Source of the DNA: Zoogloea sp.
GTDB lineage: Bacteria; Pseudomonadota; Gammaproteobacteria; Burkholderiales; Rhodocyclaceae
Assembly (NCBI GenBank): GCA_017309145.1
Contig: JAFLDU010000009.1
Coordinates: 1-41,822, forward strand
DNA: 41,822 nucleotides
Reading direction: 5' to 3'
A program made the position numbers and the translations under genes. This document shows positions 6,806 to 15,567 of the stretch, piece by piece (the first letter of the stretch is position 1; each line of letters opens with the position of its first letter). Below the pieces are notes generated by a model. The model saw nothing but the letters and a program-made list of their open reading frames with translations. It searched no databases and was not told the origin of the DNA.

Positions 6806-9800
6806 ATGACTCTTCAGTTAAAAGCGAGCCACGTGAGCGTCCTGCTGGCGATTTACGCCATGGGGGCTCACGCGGACGGCAATATCAGATTCAGTGTGGG
6901 TGCCCCTGCCGTGCAGGATGTCCAGCAACTCGCGGTTGAATCGGTGCGAGTGGGTGTTGCCAAACCGGCAATGGGGCGCGTAGAGAATGGGCCTGGTGTG
7001 AACCGGGCGATCTTTACCCCTGTTACGTCGATTGAGGCGGAGCAAGCTGTCAACGCACGCACGCTCCCGTCGGACCTGAACCGTGGTGTTGCCAAGGCGG
7101 GCAAGACTAGTGCAGCGCTCAAGAGTGCGCAGCGCGTCTCTGGAGACGCCGCTGCCATCGGACCGGGCTCAATCGCTGAGCTTGCTCGTGCGCTCAAGAA
7201 CGATCCGGACCTCATCTACGAGTACGTCCGCAACAACATCGAGTACTACCCTTCCTGGGGCGCCCAGAAGGGCGATGTTGGAACCATTCTGGACAATCAA
7301 GGGACGGCCTTTGACCAGGCGTCCTTGATGGTGTCCCTGCTTCGGCAAGCGGGTTACAGTGCGAGCTTTGTCAAAGGCCGGATCAACCTCACCGCCGCGG
7401 ACGTCAAGAACTGGTTTGGGGTCGAAACCAACAACGTATGTGCGGTCCTCAATCTGATGGCCAATGCGCAAATTCCGGTCGGGTCGGTCACAGCGACGGC
7501 TGCGGGCAGCTGCCCTGGCTCGACGGCTGCGCTGTACAGCATGAAGATCGATCATGTCTGGGTGAAGGCCACCATCGGCGGTACCAGTTATTACTTTGAT
7601 CCGAGCTTCAAGCCCCACACCTTCAAGTCTGGCATTGATTTGCCGACGACCGTTGGCTACAACGCCGCAACCTTCCTCAGTTCGGCCAAGACGGGTGCAA
7701 CAGTGGTCTCGGACTATGTCCAGAACATCAATCGCACCAACATCCGGAACAATCTCACGAGTTACGCCAACACGCTGACGACCTACTTGCGGACGAACAA
7801 GCCGGCGGGAGAACTCGTGGATGTACTGGGTGGCAAGACCATCATGCCGCATGGAGGTGCGGCACTGCGTCAAGCTACGCTGCCCTATCAGGACACATCA
7901 GTTGCTCTGACTGAATGGACCGACATCCCCGCCAACTACAAGCCGACCCTGCGGATTCAGTACAGCGGGATTGACCAGACCTACACGTCCGATGCGATTT
8001 ACGGCAAGCGCCTCACGCTGACCTACAATGGCTCGAATCAGCCGGTTCTGAATCTGGAGGGGACTCCCGTTGCAACCGGCACTGCTGTGACTCCTGGTGC
8101 CGTCGGAACGGTCAGCTTCACTGTTACGCATCCGTATGGGCAAACGTTTGCCAACCAAGTCTTTACTCAAAGCATCAAGGCGGGCGGAACATTCCTGATC
8201 GGTAATGGTTGGGGGCCTGCGGGCCGCGGCCTCATTGAGCACCATCGCTCGAGGCTCGAAGCTGCACGGGCTGCAGGTATCGCTGATGGTTCCGAAGCAG
8301 TGCTGGGATCTTCCCTCGCTGTGCTCTCGTCAAGCTGGATTGCGCAGGTCAATCAGTCGGATTACATCACTGACAGACTCGCCAAGACCAACACGCTGTT
8401 CCACCACCAGATCGGTATCGCTGGCTATAACACTTCCCCGTATGTGGATCTTCCGGGTAACGTAGTCAGCGTCGTCAGTGAGGCTGCGGATACTGCGAAG
8501 GAATCCGCTGCCTTCTTCAGTGCAGCCATGCACTCCAGTATCTTCGAGTCGACTGCGGTTCAGCAGACGTCGGGCGTGAGCGCAGTCTCGACGGTCAAGC
8601 TGATCGACATGGCATCGACCAGTGGCGACAAGATCTTCGATGCCAAGTCCTCGAACTACGCCGCTGTCGTTCAGCCGTCTCTTGTCTCGTGCTCAGCCTG
8701 GACGTCGTCGTTCCAGGCAGCAGTGAATGCGGGGCGCCGCTTGATTCTGCCTGCGCGCTGCAACCTGACCGAAGGGAGCTGGTCCGGCGCGGGTTACTTC
8801 AGTATTCTCGTTGGATCAAGCGGATCGAGTATCGGTGCGATCATTGGTGGTGGATTGGCTGGGGGGTTCGGATCAAGCTCCTTGTCCTCGTCGCTCTTTG
8901 GCAGTAATGCCCAGCTCTACAGCCTTGGCCCATTGGTCCAGAATCAAACGCTGTTCCAGACGTATGGCGATCCGATTGATGTCGTCAAGGGAAGCTATCT
9001 TTACTCGAAGAACGACCTCGGTGCAGGGACCGGTGAGTTTCCGCTGAGCCTTAGCGTCCAGCGTCAGTACAGTTCCGGGGCGCGTAACCAACCCGGACCG
9101 CTTGGTCGAGGTTGGACCCACAACTTTGCGGCCACAGCAAGTGTCGGTAGTGATGGCTTCCAGGGGCTCGGTGAAGATTCGGCTCTTGATGCTGTCGCGA
9201 CGATCATCGAGCAGATGGCTTCGCTCGATCTGATGACCGATACGACGAAGCCGCTCGACAAGATGGTGATTGCAACGTTGGCACAGCGTTGGTTCGGTGA
9301 CCAACTGATCAACAACACGGTTGTCGTCAAGCAAGGGCCCAATGGCGAGGTGTTCGTCAAGCTGCCGGATGGGAGCTACAACGCCCCTCCGGGTAAGTCC
9401 GTCAAGCTGATCAAGAATGGTGATGGCACCTACAGTTATGAGACGGTCAGCAAGGCCAAGCTGAATTTCAACAGCGCAGGCAAGATTGCGACCTTCGTGC
9501 ACCCGAGCGGTGTGCAGGCCAACTTTACGTACTCTGGCGCTGATCTGACGCAGGTGCAGAATAGCCTGGGCCGCACGCTGACCTTCACCAACAGTGCTGG
9601 TCGTGTCACCCAGGTTTCGGATGGGACGCGAACCGTCAAGTATGCCTACGACGCCTCGGGGAACCTGACGACCTTCACGGATGCAACGAACAAGAACACC
9701 ACCTTCCAGTACGACCAGCCGGGTCGGATGACGAAGCTCTTCTATCCGAGCAATCCGTCCAATGCTTTCCTGACGAACGTCTATGATTCTTTGGGTCGAG

Positions 9801-12800
9801 TCATGACCCAGACGAACGCCAATAGCCAGCTGTATAGCTACTTCTTCGCGGGCAGTCGTTCCGAAGAGGTTGCTCCGGATGGTGGGCGTTTGATCAGCTA
9901 CCTGGATCCGCTGGGGCAGGTGACGCGGTCCATCGATCCTGCTGGTCGCGTAGTGAGCAACATTTACGATGGCCAGTCGCGCCTTGTGAAGCGTGTGCTT
10001 CCGGAGGGCAACAGCGTCGAGTACGAGTACGACGATGCGACGTGCCTCTCGCAACTGCGCTGCACGCACAACGTCAAGACGGTGCGTCAGGTGGCCAAGA
10101 CGGGCAGCGGCCTGGCGAACCTGGTGAGCAGCTTCACCTACGAGAGCAGCTTCAACAAGGTGGCGTCGGCCACGGACCCGCGGGGTCAGGTGACCAACTA
10201 CACCTATACCGCCCAGGGCCTGCCGCTGACGGTGACCGCACCGGCGGACAACAGCGGTGTGCAGCCGAGCACCACGTTTGCCTACACGGCCTACACGCCG
10301 GCGGGTTTCCCGACGTTCTACCTGCAGACGAGCGCCACGTCCAAGACCACGGCCACGAACTCGGTGGTGAGCACCACCACCTACAACACCACCAACAAGT
10401 ACGTGCCGCAAACCTCAGTGAGCGACTCGGGGACGGGCAAGCTCAATCTGACCACGACCTTCACCTACGATGGTGTCGGTAATCTGACCCAGGTGGACGG
10501 CCCGCGCTCGGACGTCTACGACATCGTCAGCCTGGTGTTTGACGCAGAGCGGCGCGTCACCCAGAAGACCGATGCCTTGGGCAAAGTGAGTTACATCGCC
10601 TACGATGCCGATGGCCATCCGGTCCGCACCGCGACGCAGGTCGGTAGCCAGTGGCTCGTGAGCTGCAGCACCTACACGCTGAGCGGCAAGCTGCTCAAGA
10701 CCTGGGGTCCCGCCCAGACGGCTGCAGCAACGACCTGCCCGACGGCTGGGGCTCCTACGCCGGTAACCGACTATGCCTATGACAACAACGACCGGCTGAT
10801 TCGTGTCACCGAGAACCTGACCGCCGCTGAGGGCGGCAACCGGGTAATGGAGACGGTGTACAACCTGGACGGCAGCGTCCAGAGCACCAAGCGTGCGGTG
10901 GGGACGGCGCTGGCCCAGACCTACAGTGCCTTCACCTACACCACCAACGGCCTGCCGGCCACGGTCAAGGACGCCAAGAACAACCTGACGACCTACCAGT
11001 ACGATGGTCATGATCGCAAGATCAAGACCCTCTACCCGGACAAGACCGTCGCAGGGAGCTCCTCCGCGACCGACTACGAGCAGTTCGGTTTCGACAACAA
11101 CGGCAACCTGATCAGCCTGAGAAAGCGCAACGGGCAGAGCATCGCCTTCGCGTACGACAACCTGAACCGTCTCACCAGCCGGACCTATCCGACGAGTGCG
11201 GACAACGTCAGCTTTGCCTACGATCTGCTGGGTCGGCGCATTGGCACCGCCTATGCCGACGGTAGCCACGGCGTGGGCTACGTCTGGGACAACGCGGGTC
11301 GCCTGATCAGCACCACTGCCGGCGGCAAGACGGTGGGCTACCAGTACGACGCAGCGGGCAACCGGATCCGGACCACCTGGCCGGAAGCCACCCCGTTCTA
11401 CGTGACCGCGGCGTTTGATGCCCTCAACCGTCCGACGGCCATCCTCGAGATGGGCACCACGAGCCTGGCCAGCTACGCCTACGATGATCTGTCACGGCGC
11501 AGCACGGTCACTTTGGGGAATGGCACCACCACCACCTACGGGTACAGCACCACCCAAGGAGCCCTCTCGAGCCTTGCCCACAACCTCGCGGGTACGGCAC
11601 AGGATCAGACCTACGGCTACACCCGCAACCAGGTCCGGGACATCGTCCAGAACAGCTGGAACAATGACCTGTACCAGTGGGCCGGCGCGGTCAATGGCAC
11701 CAAGGCTTACGCCAGCAACGGTCTGAACCAATACACCACGGTGGGTGCCAGCACGCTGAGCTACGACGGCAACGGCAACCTGGCGGGTGACGGCTACTGG
11801 AGCTACGGCTTTGACCTGAACAACCGTCTGAAGACGGCGACCTCCCCGGGCTACAGCGCCACGCTGACCTATGACGCCGAAGGTCGTCTGCGTCAGACCA
11901 ACCTGGGTGGCAGCATCACCAACTTGCTCTATGACGGTGTAGCGCTGATCGGTGAGTACGACGCCAGTGGTAACCTGCTGCGCCGGTATGTGCATGGTCC
12001 TGGGATCGATGAACCGCTGGTGTGGTACGAAGGCACCGGGACGACGAGCAAGAACTGGCTCTACGCCGACCACCAGGGCAGCATCGTGGGTCAGGCCAAC
12101 AGCAGTGGCACCAGCACGGCGATCTACAGCTACGGCCCGTACGGCGAGCCGAACGTCACCACGGGTAGCCGCTTCCGCTACACCGGCCAGCAGTACCTGA
12201 GCGGGCTGGGGCTGTACTACTACAAGGCGCGGTTCTACTCCCCGATGCTCGGGCGTTTCCTCCAGACCGATCCCATCGGCTATGATGAAGATACGAACCT
12301 GTATAGCTATGTAAGTGGAAATCCAATCAATCTTACTGATCCGAGTGGTGAGTGCCCTTCTTGCATAGGTGCCATAGTCGGGGGGGGGATTGATCTTGGG
12401 ATCCAATTGATCGCAAACGGCGGAAACTTGTCGTCTGTGAGTTGGACGAGCGTTGGTGTTTCCGCTGCACTGGGTGCGGTAGGTAATATCGGTGCAGGTA
12501 AAGCAGCTAGCTCTTTCCTGAGTAATGCCAGTAACATGACAAAGGGAACTGTTGGGGAAGTGGCTGCTGCAGTAAAGGGGCTTGCCCAAGGTCGTGTCCC
12601 GGTTGCCTTGCAGCAAGAAGTGGCGTTAAGTAAGTCTTATACTCGGGTCGATCAGGTTCAAAAGAGTGTGTTTACAGGGGAGAGAGTTCTGGTTGAGGCG
12701 AAGTACGGGAAGAGTACTTTGACCACCCCTCAGCGTAGAGCTGTGCGAGAACTAGATAACTATCAGGTTGTACGTACTTCACCAGGTGAAGTAGTCAACG

Positions 12801-12904
12801 CGGCGCGAGTGGTAGGGAGCGTGGTGGGAGGGGGTGTTGGGTCAGCGGCTACGGCAGTCGCACTTAGTGGTGAGGCTGATGGTGCGAGTTCTCCGAAAAA
12901 GTAG
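6806..12904 (+). CDS. Secreted RHS-repeat polymorphic toxin with nuclease-like C-terminus
   Basis: A 2,032-residue protein, started at ATG 6806 because GGGAGG lies just upstream and a signal peptide follows (cleavage near Ala23). In order: a transglutaminase-like domain (about 125-270) in which the expected catalytic Cys position is GTAFDQ while His (HVWV) and Asp (FDPSFK) remain; a DUF6531-type RHS start (GDPIDVVKGSY, about 720); YD repeats (about 890-1790); the RHS core closure YKARFYSPMLGRFLQTDPIGY (about 1805-1825); and a variable C-terminus from about 1850. The C-terminus has RVD (Asp1949) and VEAK (Glu1964, Lys1966), matching a PD-(D/E)XK nuclease toxin. YD repeats form a shell that holds such toxins. 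GC falls sharply at the C-terminus, as when toxin tips are exchanged. Probably acts in contact-dependent competition. Confidence 0.88.
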   Translation: MTLQLKASHVSVLLAIYAMGAHADGNIRFSVGAPAVQDVQQLAVESVRVGVAKPAMGRVENGPGVNRAIFTPVTSIEAEQAVNARTLPSDLNRGVAKAGKTSAALKSAQRVSGDAAAIGPGSIAELARALKNDPDLIYEYVRNNIEYYPSWGAQKGDVGTILDNQGTAFDQASLMVSLLRQAGYSASFVKGRINLTAADVKNWFGVETNNVCAVLNLMANAQIPVGSVTATAAGSCPGSTAALYSMKIDHVWVKATIGGTSYYFDPSFKPHTFKSGIDLPTTVGYNAATFLSSAKTGATVVSDYVQNINRTNIRNNLTSYANTLTTYLRTNKPAGELVDVLGGKTIMPHGGAALRQATLPYQDTSVALTEWTDIPANYKPTLRIQYSGIDQTYTSDAIYGKRLTLTYNGSNQPVLNLEGTPVATGTAVTPGAVGTVSFTVTHPYGQTFANQVFTQSIKAGGTFLIGNGWGPAGRGLIEHHRSRLEAARAAGIADGSEAVLGSSLAVLSSSWIAQVNQSDYITDRLAKTNTLFHHQIGIAGYNTSPYVDLPGNVVSVVSEAADTAKESAAFFSAAMHSSIFESTAVQQTSGVSAVSTVKLIDMASTSGDKIFDAKSSNYAAVVQPSLVSCSAWTSSFQAAVNAGRRLILPARCNLTEGSWSGAGYFSILVGSSGSSIGAIIGGGLAGGFGSSSLSSSLFGSNAQLYSLGPLVQNQTLFQTYGDPIDVVKGSYLYSKNDLGAGTGEFPLSLSVQRQYSSGARNQPGPLGRGWTHNFAATASVGSDGFQGLGEDSALDAVATIIEQMASLDLMTDTTKPLDKMVIATLAQRWFGDQLINNTVVVKQGPNGEVFVKLPDGSYNAPPGKSVKLIKNGDGTYSYETVSKAKLNFNSAGKIATFVHPSGVQANFTYSGADLTQVQNSLGRTLTFTNSAGRVTQVSDGTRTVKYAYDASGNLTTFTDATNKNTTFQYDQPGRMTKLFYPSNPSNAFLTNVYDSLGRVMTQTNANSQLYSYFFAGSRSEEVAPDGGRLISYLDPLGQVTRSIDPAGRVVSNIYDGQSRLVKRVLPEGNSVEYEYDDATCLSQLRCTHNVKTVRQVAKTGSGLANLVSSFTYESSFNKVASATDPRGQVTNYTYTAQGLPLTVTAPADNSGVQPSTTFAYTAYTPAGFPTFYLQTSATSKTTATNSVVSTTTYNTTNKYVPQTSVSDSGTGKLNLTTTFTYDGVGNLTQVDGPRSDVYDIVSLVFDAERRVTQKTDALGKVSYIAYDADGHPVRTATQVGSQWLVSCSTYTLSGKLLKTWGPAQTAAATTCPTAGAPTPVTDYAYDNNDRLIRVTENLTAAEGGNRVMETVYNLDGSVQSTKRAVGTALAQTYSAFTYTTNGLPATVKDAKNNLTTYQYDGHDRKIKTLYPDKTVAGSSSATDYEQFGFDNNGNLISLRKRNGQSIAFAYDNLNRLTSRTYPTSADNVSFAYDLLGRRIGTAYADGSHGVGYVWDNAGRLISTTAGGKTVGYQYDAAGNRIRTTWPEATPFYVTAAFDALNRPTAILEMGTTSLASYAYDDLSRRSTVTLGNGTTTTYGYSTTQGALSSLAHNLAGTAQDQTYGYTRNQVRDIVQNSWNNDLYQWAGAVNGTKAYASNGLNQYTTVGASTLSYDGNGNLAGDGYWSYGFDLNNRLKTATSPGYSATLTYDAEGRLRQTNLGGSITNLLYDGVALIGEYDASGNLLRRYVHGPGIDEPLVWYEGTGTTSKNWLYADHQGSIVGQANSSGTSTAIYSYGPYGEPNVTTGSRFRYTGQQYLSGLGLYYYKARFYSPMLGRFLQTDPIGYDEDTNLYSYVSGNPINLTDPSGECPSCIGAIVGGGIDLGIQLIANGGNLSSVSWTSVGVSAALGAVGNIGAGKAASSFLSNASNMTKGTVGEVAAAVKGLAQGRVPVALQQEVALSKSYTRVDQVQKSVFTGERVLVEAKYGKSTLTTPQRRAVRELDNYQVVRTSPGEVVNAARVVGSVVGGGVGSAATAVALSGEADGASSPKK

Positions 12905-12924
12905 ATAGATTCCCTCGTTATTTA

Positions 12925-13485
12925 ATGAAAATAGAAGCGACCGTTTTATTGCATAAGGCGGTAAGAGAAAAACTTCATAGGTCTGTGCTCGGGTTAGGCT
13001 TCATTCCCGAGCACAGACGGGGGGACTGTTATCCCTATCGCCGTGTTCGCGGGGAGTTTAATGACTTGTTGGAGGTTAACTTTGACAAGGGAGGGAAGCC
13101 TTGTTTCGTGGTTTGTTTTGGAGTGTGCCATGAAGTTGGGATTGTTGATGCATATGGACGTCAATTGAAATCGGGCGAGGTTCGAATTTCTCATTTGGTC
13201 GAGCATGGTTGTTTGTATAGTTCGAAACTATTCATCAGGTGGTTCTGCGTTCGGAGCCTTGGCGCTTTTTCGGGAAAGGAAAAAGCGGCCGATAATGTAG
13301 TCGAAAAGTGCATCGCCTTGCTCTCGCAGGTAGATGCATGGTTTAGGGAGGGGGGTGTTGGGGATAATATAAAGATGTACCGAAATAGCGAAAATTTGCC
13401 TAATGTGAGACGGGACTCGATGATTAGGCGAGGTGTCTGGCCTCCGCCGGACTGGACGGAAGAAGATGAGTTAAAGTCAAAGTAG
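12925..13485 (+). CDS. DUF4304-like probable immunity protein
   Basis: This 186-residue cytosolic protein starts 20 bp after the RHS toxin gene. The pattern LGFIPEHRRGDCYPYRRV...FNDLLEVNFDKGGKPCFVVCFGV (about 23-66) fits DUF4304-type proteins, which often occur as immunity genes beside polymorphic toxins. Position and low GC shared with the toxin tip support the role. It should bind and neutralise the nuclease-like C-terminal domain. The start lacks a good ribosome-binding site, so translation may rely on coupling to the toxin gene. Confidence 0.65.
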   Translation: MKIEATVLLHKAVREKLHRSVLGLGFIPEHRRGDCYPYRRVRGEFNDLLEVNFDKGGKPCFVVCFGVCHEVGIVDAYGRQLKSGEVRISHLVEHGCLYSSKLFIRWFCVRSLGAFSGKEKAADNVVEKCIALLSQVDAWFREGGVGDNIKMYRNSENLPNVRRDSMIRRGVWPPPDWTEEDELKSK

Positions 13486-13625
13486 TGAGTTTGCTACACG
13501 TCTTTTTCGATGCCATGGGATGAAAGTCGTGCTCATCGATATGTCATGTGCCGAGGGTGGCAGCCGGGTGACGGAGAGGGTGTAAACCTAGACGGTAGCG
13601 TCCGAAGCATTTTGGCTACCGGACG

Positions 13626-13922
13626 GTGGAGCACCTGCTTGGTTTCAACAAGAACACGGTACAGCGGGTGTCCCATTTCACGGCTGGCAGGTCAGGAATC
13701 GCCCGGTCGGTTTCGGCGGTCAAGGGCATCCCAGCTCAACGTACGCTGGGCGGCAGATCTTTGCCGTGTCTGGGGGGGGCGCCTCTCGCGCAGTGGCCAG
13801 TCCCGTACCGCAGAGGCAGCCCTGGATGGAGCAGGCCCTCATTGTTCGTCTCGGCTCGCTGGTACGTGTGCCGGCGCCGTTTCTGCTCCGTTCGGACTGC
13901 GGGCTGGTCTTCAGGGCTCCTG
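13626..13922 (+). pseudogene. IS3-family transposase (orfB) remnant, several frameshifts
   Basis: Recognisable IS3 orfB blocks appear in order but in different frames: LLGFNKNTVQRV (from 13626), GWQVRNRPVGF (about 13680), RWAADLCRVWGG joined directly to LSRSGQSRTAEAAL (about 13744-13830), and LVRVPAPFLLRSDCGLVF (about 13860-13915). About 20 residues normally lying between the second catalytic region and LSRSG are deleted, and the end is missing. It cannot encode an active transposase. Confidence 0.75.
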
Positions 13923-13939
13923 CGGTTACCCACCCGACA

Positions 13940-14146
13940 TCAATTCTCCTCTTCCTCGTCGTCGCTCTCCACCTCAAGCCCCTGCAGCGCAGCCCGAAAC
14001 TCATCCGAGGTTGCCGCCAGCAATCGTTTGGTCTTGATGCTTTTTTTACCGAGGTGTTCGGCCGGATGAGGTTCAACGCGATATGGCGTGCCACTGAGAG
14101 GTTGTGGGCGACGTGGCCCGTAACCATGTCCCTTGCCAGTCACCAT
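13940..14146 (-). CDS. Small unknown protein with acidic tail
   Basis: A 68-residue frame, Gly/Pro/Arg-rich at the start and ending in a run of Asp and Glu (SDDEEEEN). Its ATG overlaps the stop of the preceding small gene (TGATG at 14144-14148), suggesting a real coupled pair rather than chance. No family recognised; acidic tails of this sort occur in DNA-mimic or chaperone-like peptides, but no function can be assigned. Confidence 0.4.
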   Translation of the reverse strand: MVTGKGHGYGPRRPQPLSGTPYRVEPHPAEHLGKKSIKTKRLLAATSDEFRAALQGLEVESDDEEEEN

Positions 14147-14361
14147 CAGCTAGGCAAAGCGACCCGATATTTGTCCAGAAAATGTGCTTCCTTGGCACGA
14201 CGAGCGGCCGCGGCAAGCTGCTCGGCGCGCTCCTGAACCGCAGGTGTCGGCCTGACAGACTCAACGGACACGACTAGTCGCTTCTTCGCTTTGAGGGACG
14301 AAGCATGTTTTTTCAAGAGAAGGCTGCGAGCCGATTGCTTCATGTAGTGGGGGCTGAACAT
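14146..14361 (-). CDS. Small basic unknown protein
   Basis: A 71-residue lysine/arginine-rich protein (MFSPHYMKQSARSLLLKKH...), started at ATG 14361 because GGAAGGTG lies 5 nt upstream; a longer frame to 14421 lacks such a signal. It is predicted helical and is coupled to the acidic-tailed gene downstream. A basic partner followed by an acidic partner resembles small toxin-antitoxin or phage accessory pairs, but this is only a suggestion. Both genes sit between two IS3-type remnants. Confidence 0.45.
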   Translation of the reverse strand: MFSPHYMKQSARSLLLKKHASSLKAKKRLVVSVESVRPTPAVQERAEQLAAAARRAKEAHFLDKYRVALPS

Positions 14362-14563
14362 TGGAGCACCTTCCGCGCGGATGGAAGTCGTCGGAATACT
14401 AGATCCAAAAAGAGAGTGCACGCAATCTGTTCGTCCCAGCAGTTATGGCGAGACGTATAGGATGTGTTGCAAACTTAGGTGTGCTCCCGGACGCTGACGG
14501 CGTGTGCGCGGGCTGGTCTGTATGATCGGCCAGGTTGTATTGACCTAGAAAGTCCTGCACAGG

Positions 14564-14830
14564 TTATGCCTCTGATGCGAGTGTTTCAGCGGGAGTCTTC
14601 AGATCCGGCACTTGGTGGGGATGCTGCTGGTTGTAGACCTCGTGCTTGCTGATTATCAGTGCGTCTATAGGCGTGGCAGGGCGGGCAACAGGATGCTTGA
14701 GAGTTGATCGTCTCGAAATGATGACTAGGCTGGGGTAAAACGTGCTGCAGCTGGCTACGGCGCCGGCAAGAATGAAGATCGCAAGGCGAATTGCACCGAT
14801 TTCTCCTGTTGCCTGCAAGGTGCATTGCAA
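14564..14830 (-). pseudogene. Open frame ending in an IS3 transposase tail
   Basis: This 88-codon frame ends in YNQQHPHQVPDLKTPAETL, which matches the C-terminal signature of IS3-type OrfB proteins (YNxxRPHQALGxKTPAE). The upstream part contains a hydrophobic stretch and a lipobox-like VASC, but it is probably unrelated DNA fused to the transposase tail. The sequence just past the stop (about 14530-14560) resembles an IS3 end. I therefore treat it as debris, not a lipoprotein gene. Confidence 0.5.
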
Positions 14831-14943
14831 GTAACAGGATGGTGTGCTGTGCGCGTAACTATGTCACACAACTACCGTGACTATGTCATTGCATAGTTGG
14901 AAGTCGAAGGGGATCCTCCATTTTGAAATACGGAGGTGACTCA

Positions 14944-15381
14944 ATGAGAACGACAATTCAGTTTGCTGTCGCCTTGGTCTCGCTGCAGTGCATTGTTGGC
15001 GCCGCCTTTGCACATGGAGGCCGGACCGACGGTCAAGGGTGTCACCATGATCGGCGCAGTGGAGGATATCACTGCCATGGTGGAGGCCATGTCCAGTCAC
15101 ATAGTGCTTCGGCAGCAACCTTAGGTCTATACAGCGCGCCCTCAAGATTGCCTGTCCAGTCGGCGGCTACATCACTCTCCACTTCTCAACATGCCCCTGC
15201 GCCTAAGTCCGAGCATCCCACTTGCTCGGACACGTCTCGTGCGGACCGGGAAAAGATAATGACCATGGAAATGCAGATTCAGGATCTCAACTATGAAATT
15301 CTGGAGCTTCGTGCCCAGTTGCTCCAAGCGAAGACCACGTCCACAACCCATCGGGCAGTGACTGGCAATGTTTGGGAATAG
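14944..15381 (+). CDS. Secreted YHYH-domain protein
   Basis: A 145-residue protein with a signal peptide (cleavage after AFA, about residue 21). The mature N-terminus has the YHYH-type motif HGGRTDGQGCHHDRRSGGYHCHGG, seen in small secreted or phage-associated proteins, where the Cys/His residues probably bind metal. A Ser/Thr-rich linker leads to a C-terminal coiled coil (METMEMQIQDLNYEILELRAQL-like heptads, about 108-130). GGAGGTG lies 7 nt before the ATG. Function is unknown. The short repeats ACTATGTCA around 14857 and 14881 upstream could be regulatory. Confidence 0.65.
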   Translation: MRTTIQFAVALVSLQCIVGAAFAHGGRTDGQGCHHDRRSGGYHCHGGGHVQSHSASAATLGLYSAPSRLPVQSAATSLSTSQHAPAPKSEHPTCSDTSRADREKIMTMEMQIQDLNYEILELRAQLLQAKTTSTTHRAVTGNVWE

Positions 15382-15509
15382 GTGACGTGAGACTCGATTG
15401 GGTGAGGGCGTGTTGCTGAAATGATGAACCTACGGTAGCAACATCAAACGTGCCTTTTGAATGATGGGGGCTGGCGGCGGTAACCTTGCCGTCTCAGTAG
15501 TGCGGGGAC

Positions 15510-15535
15510 TGATCCCTCTATCAGAAAAGGGATCA
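15510..15535 (+). repeat. Perfect 8-bp hairpin upstream of lipoprotein gene
   Basis: TGATCCCT (15510-15517) pairs perfectly with AGGGATCA (15528-15535) around a 10-nt loop. It lies 32 bp before the lipoprotein start codon, so it would be within the leader RNA or be an operator. There is no T run, so it is not a typical terminator. Confidence 0.45.
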
Positions 15536-15567
15536 GGTCGGGTCGTCCAACTCAAAGAGGGGGAGCC

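Noticed and set aside
8873-10411. 512-codon antisense open frame inside the RHS gene
   Set aside because: It is a mirror of the high-GC RHS codons, very rich in Arg, His and Val with no domain; the sense frame is clearly a real RHS protein.
9490-12200. Repeated nucleotide blocks that could suggest a CRISPR-like or satellite array
   Set aside because: They encode degenerate YD repeats of varying spacing; no constant repeat with unique spacers is present.
11492-12616. 374-codon antisense frame in the RHS core
   Set aside because: Low-complexity Val/Ala/Gln composition from repeated codons on the other strand; no ribosome-binding site or family.
14564-14830. Small lipoprotein with VASC lipobox
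   Set aside because: The last third matches the IS3 OrfB C-terminus, so the frame is a chance fusion with transposase debris.
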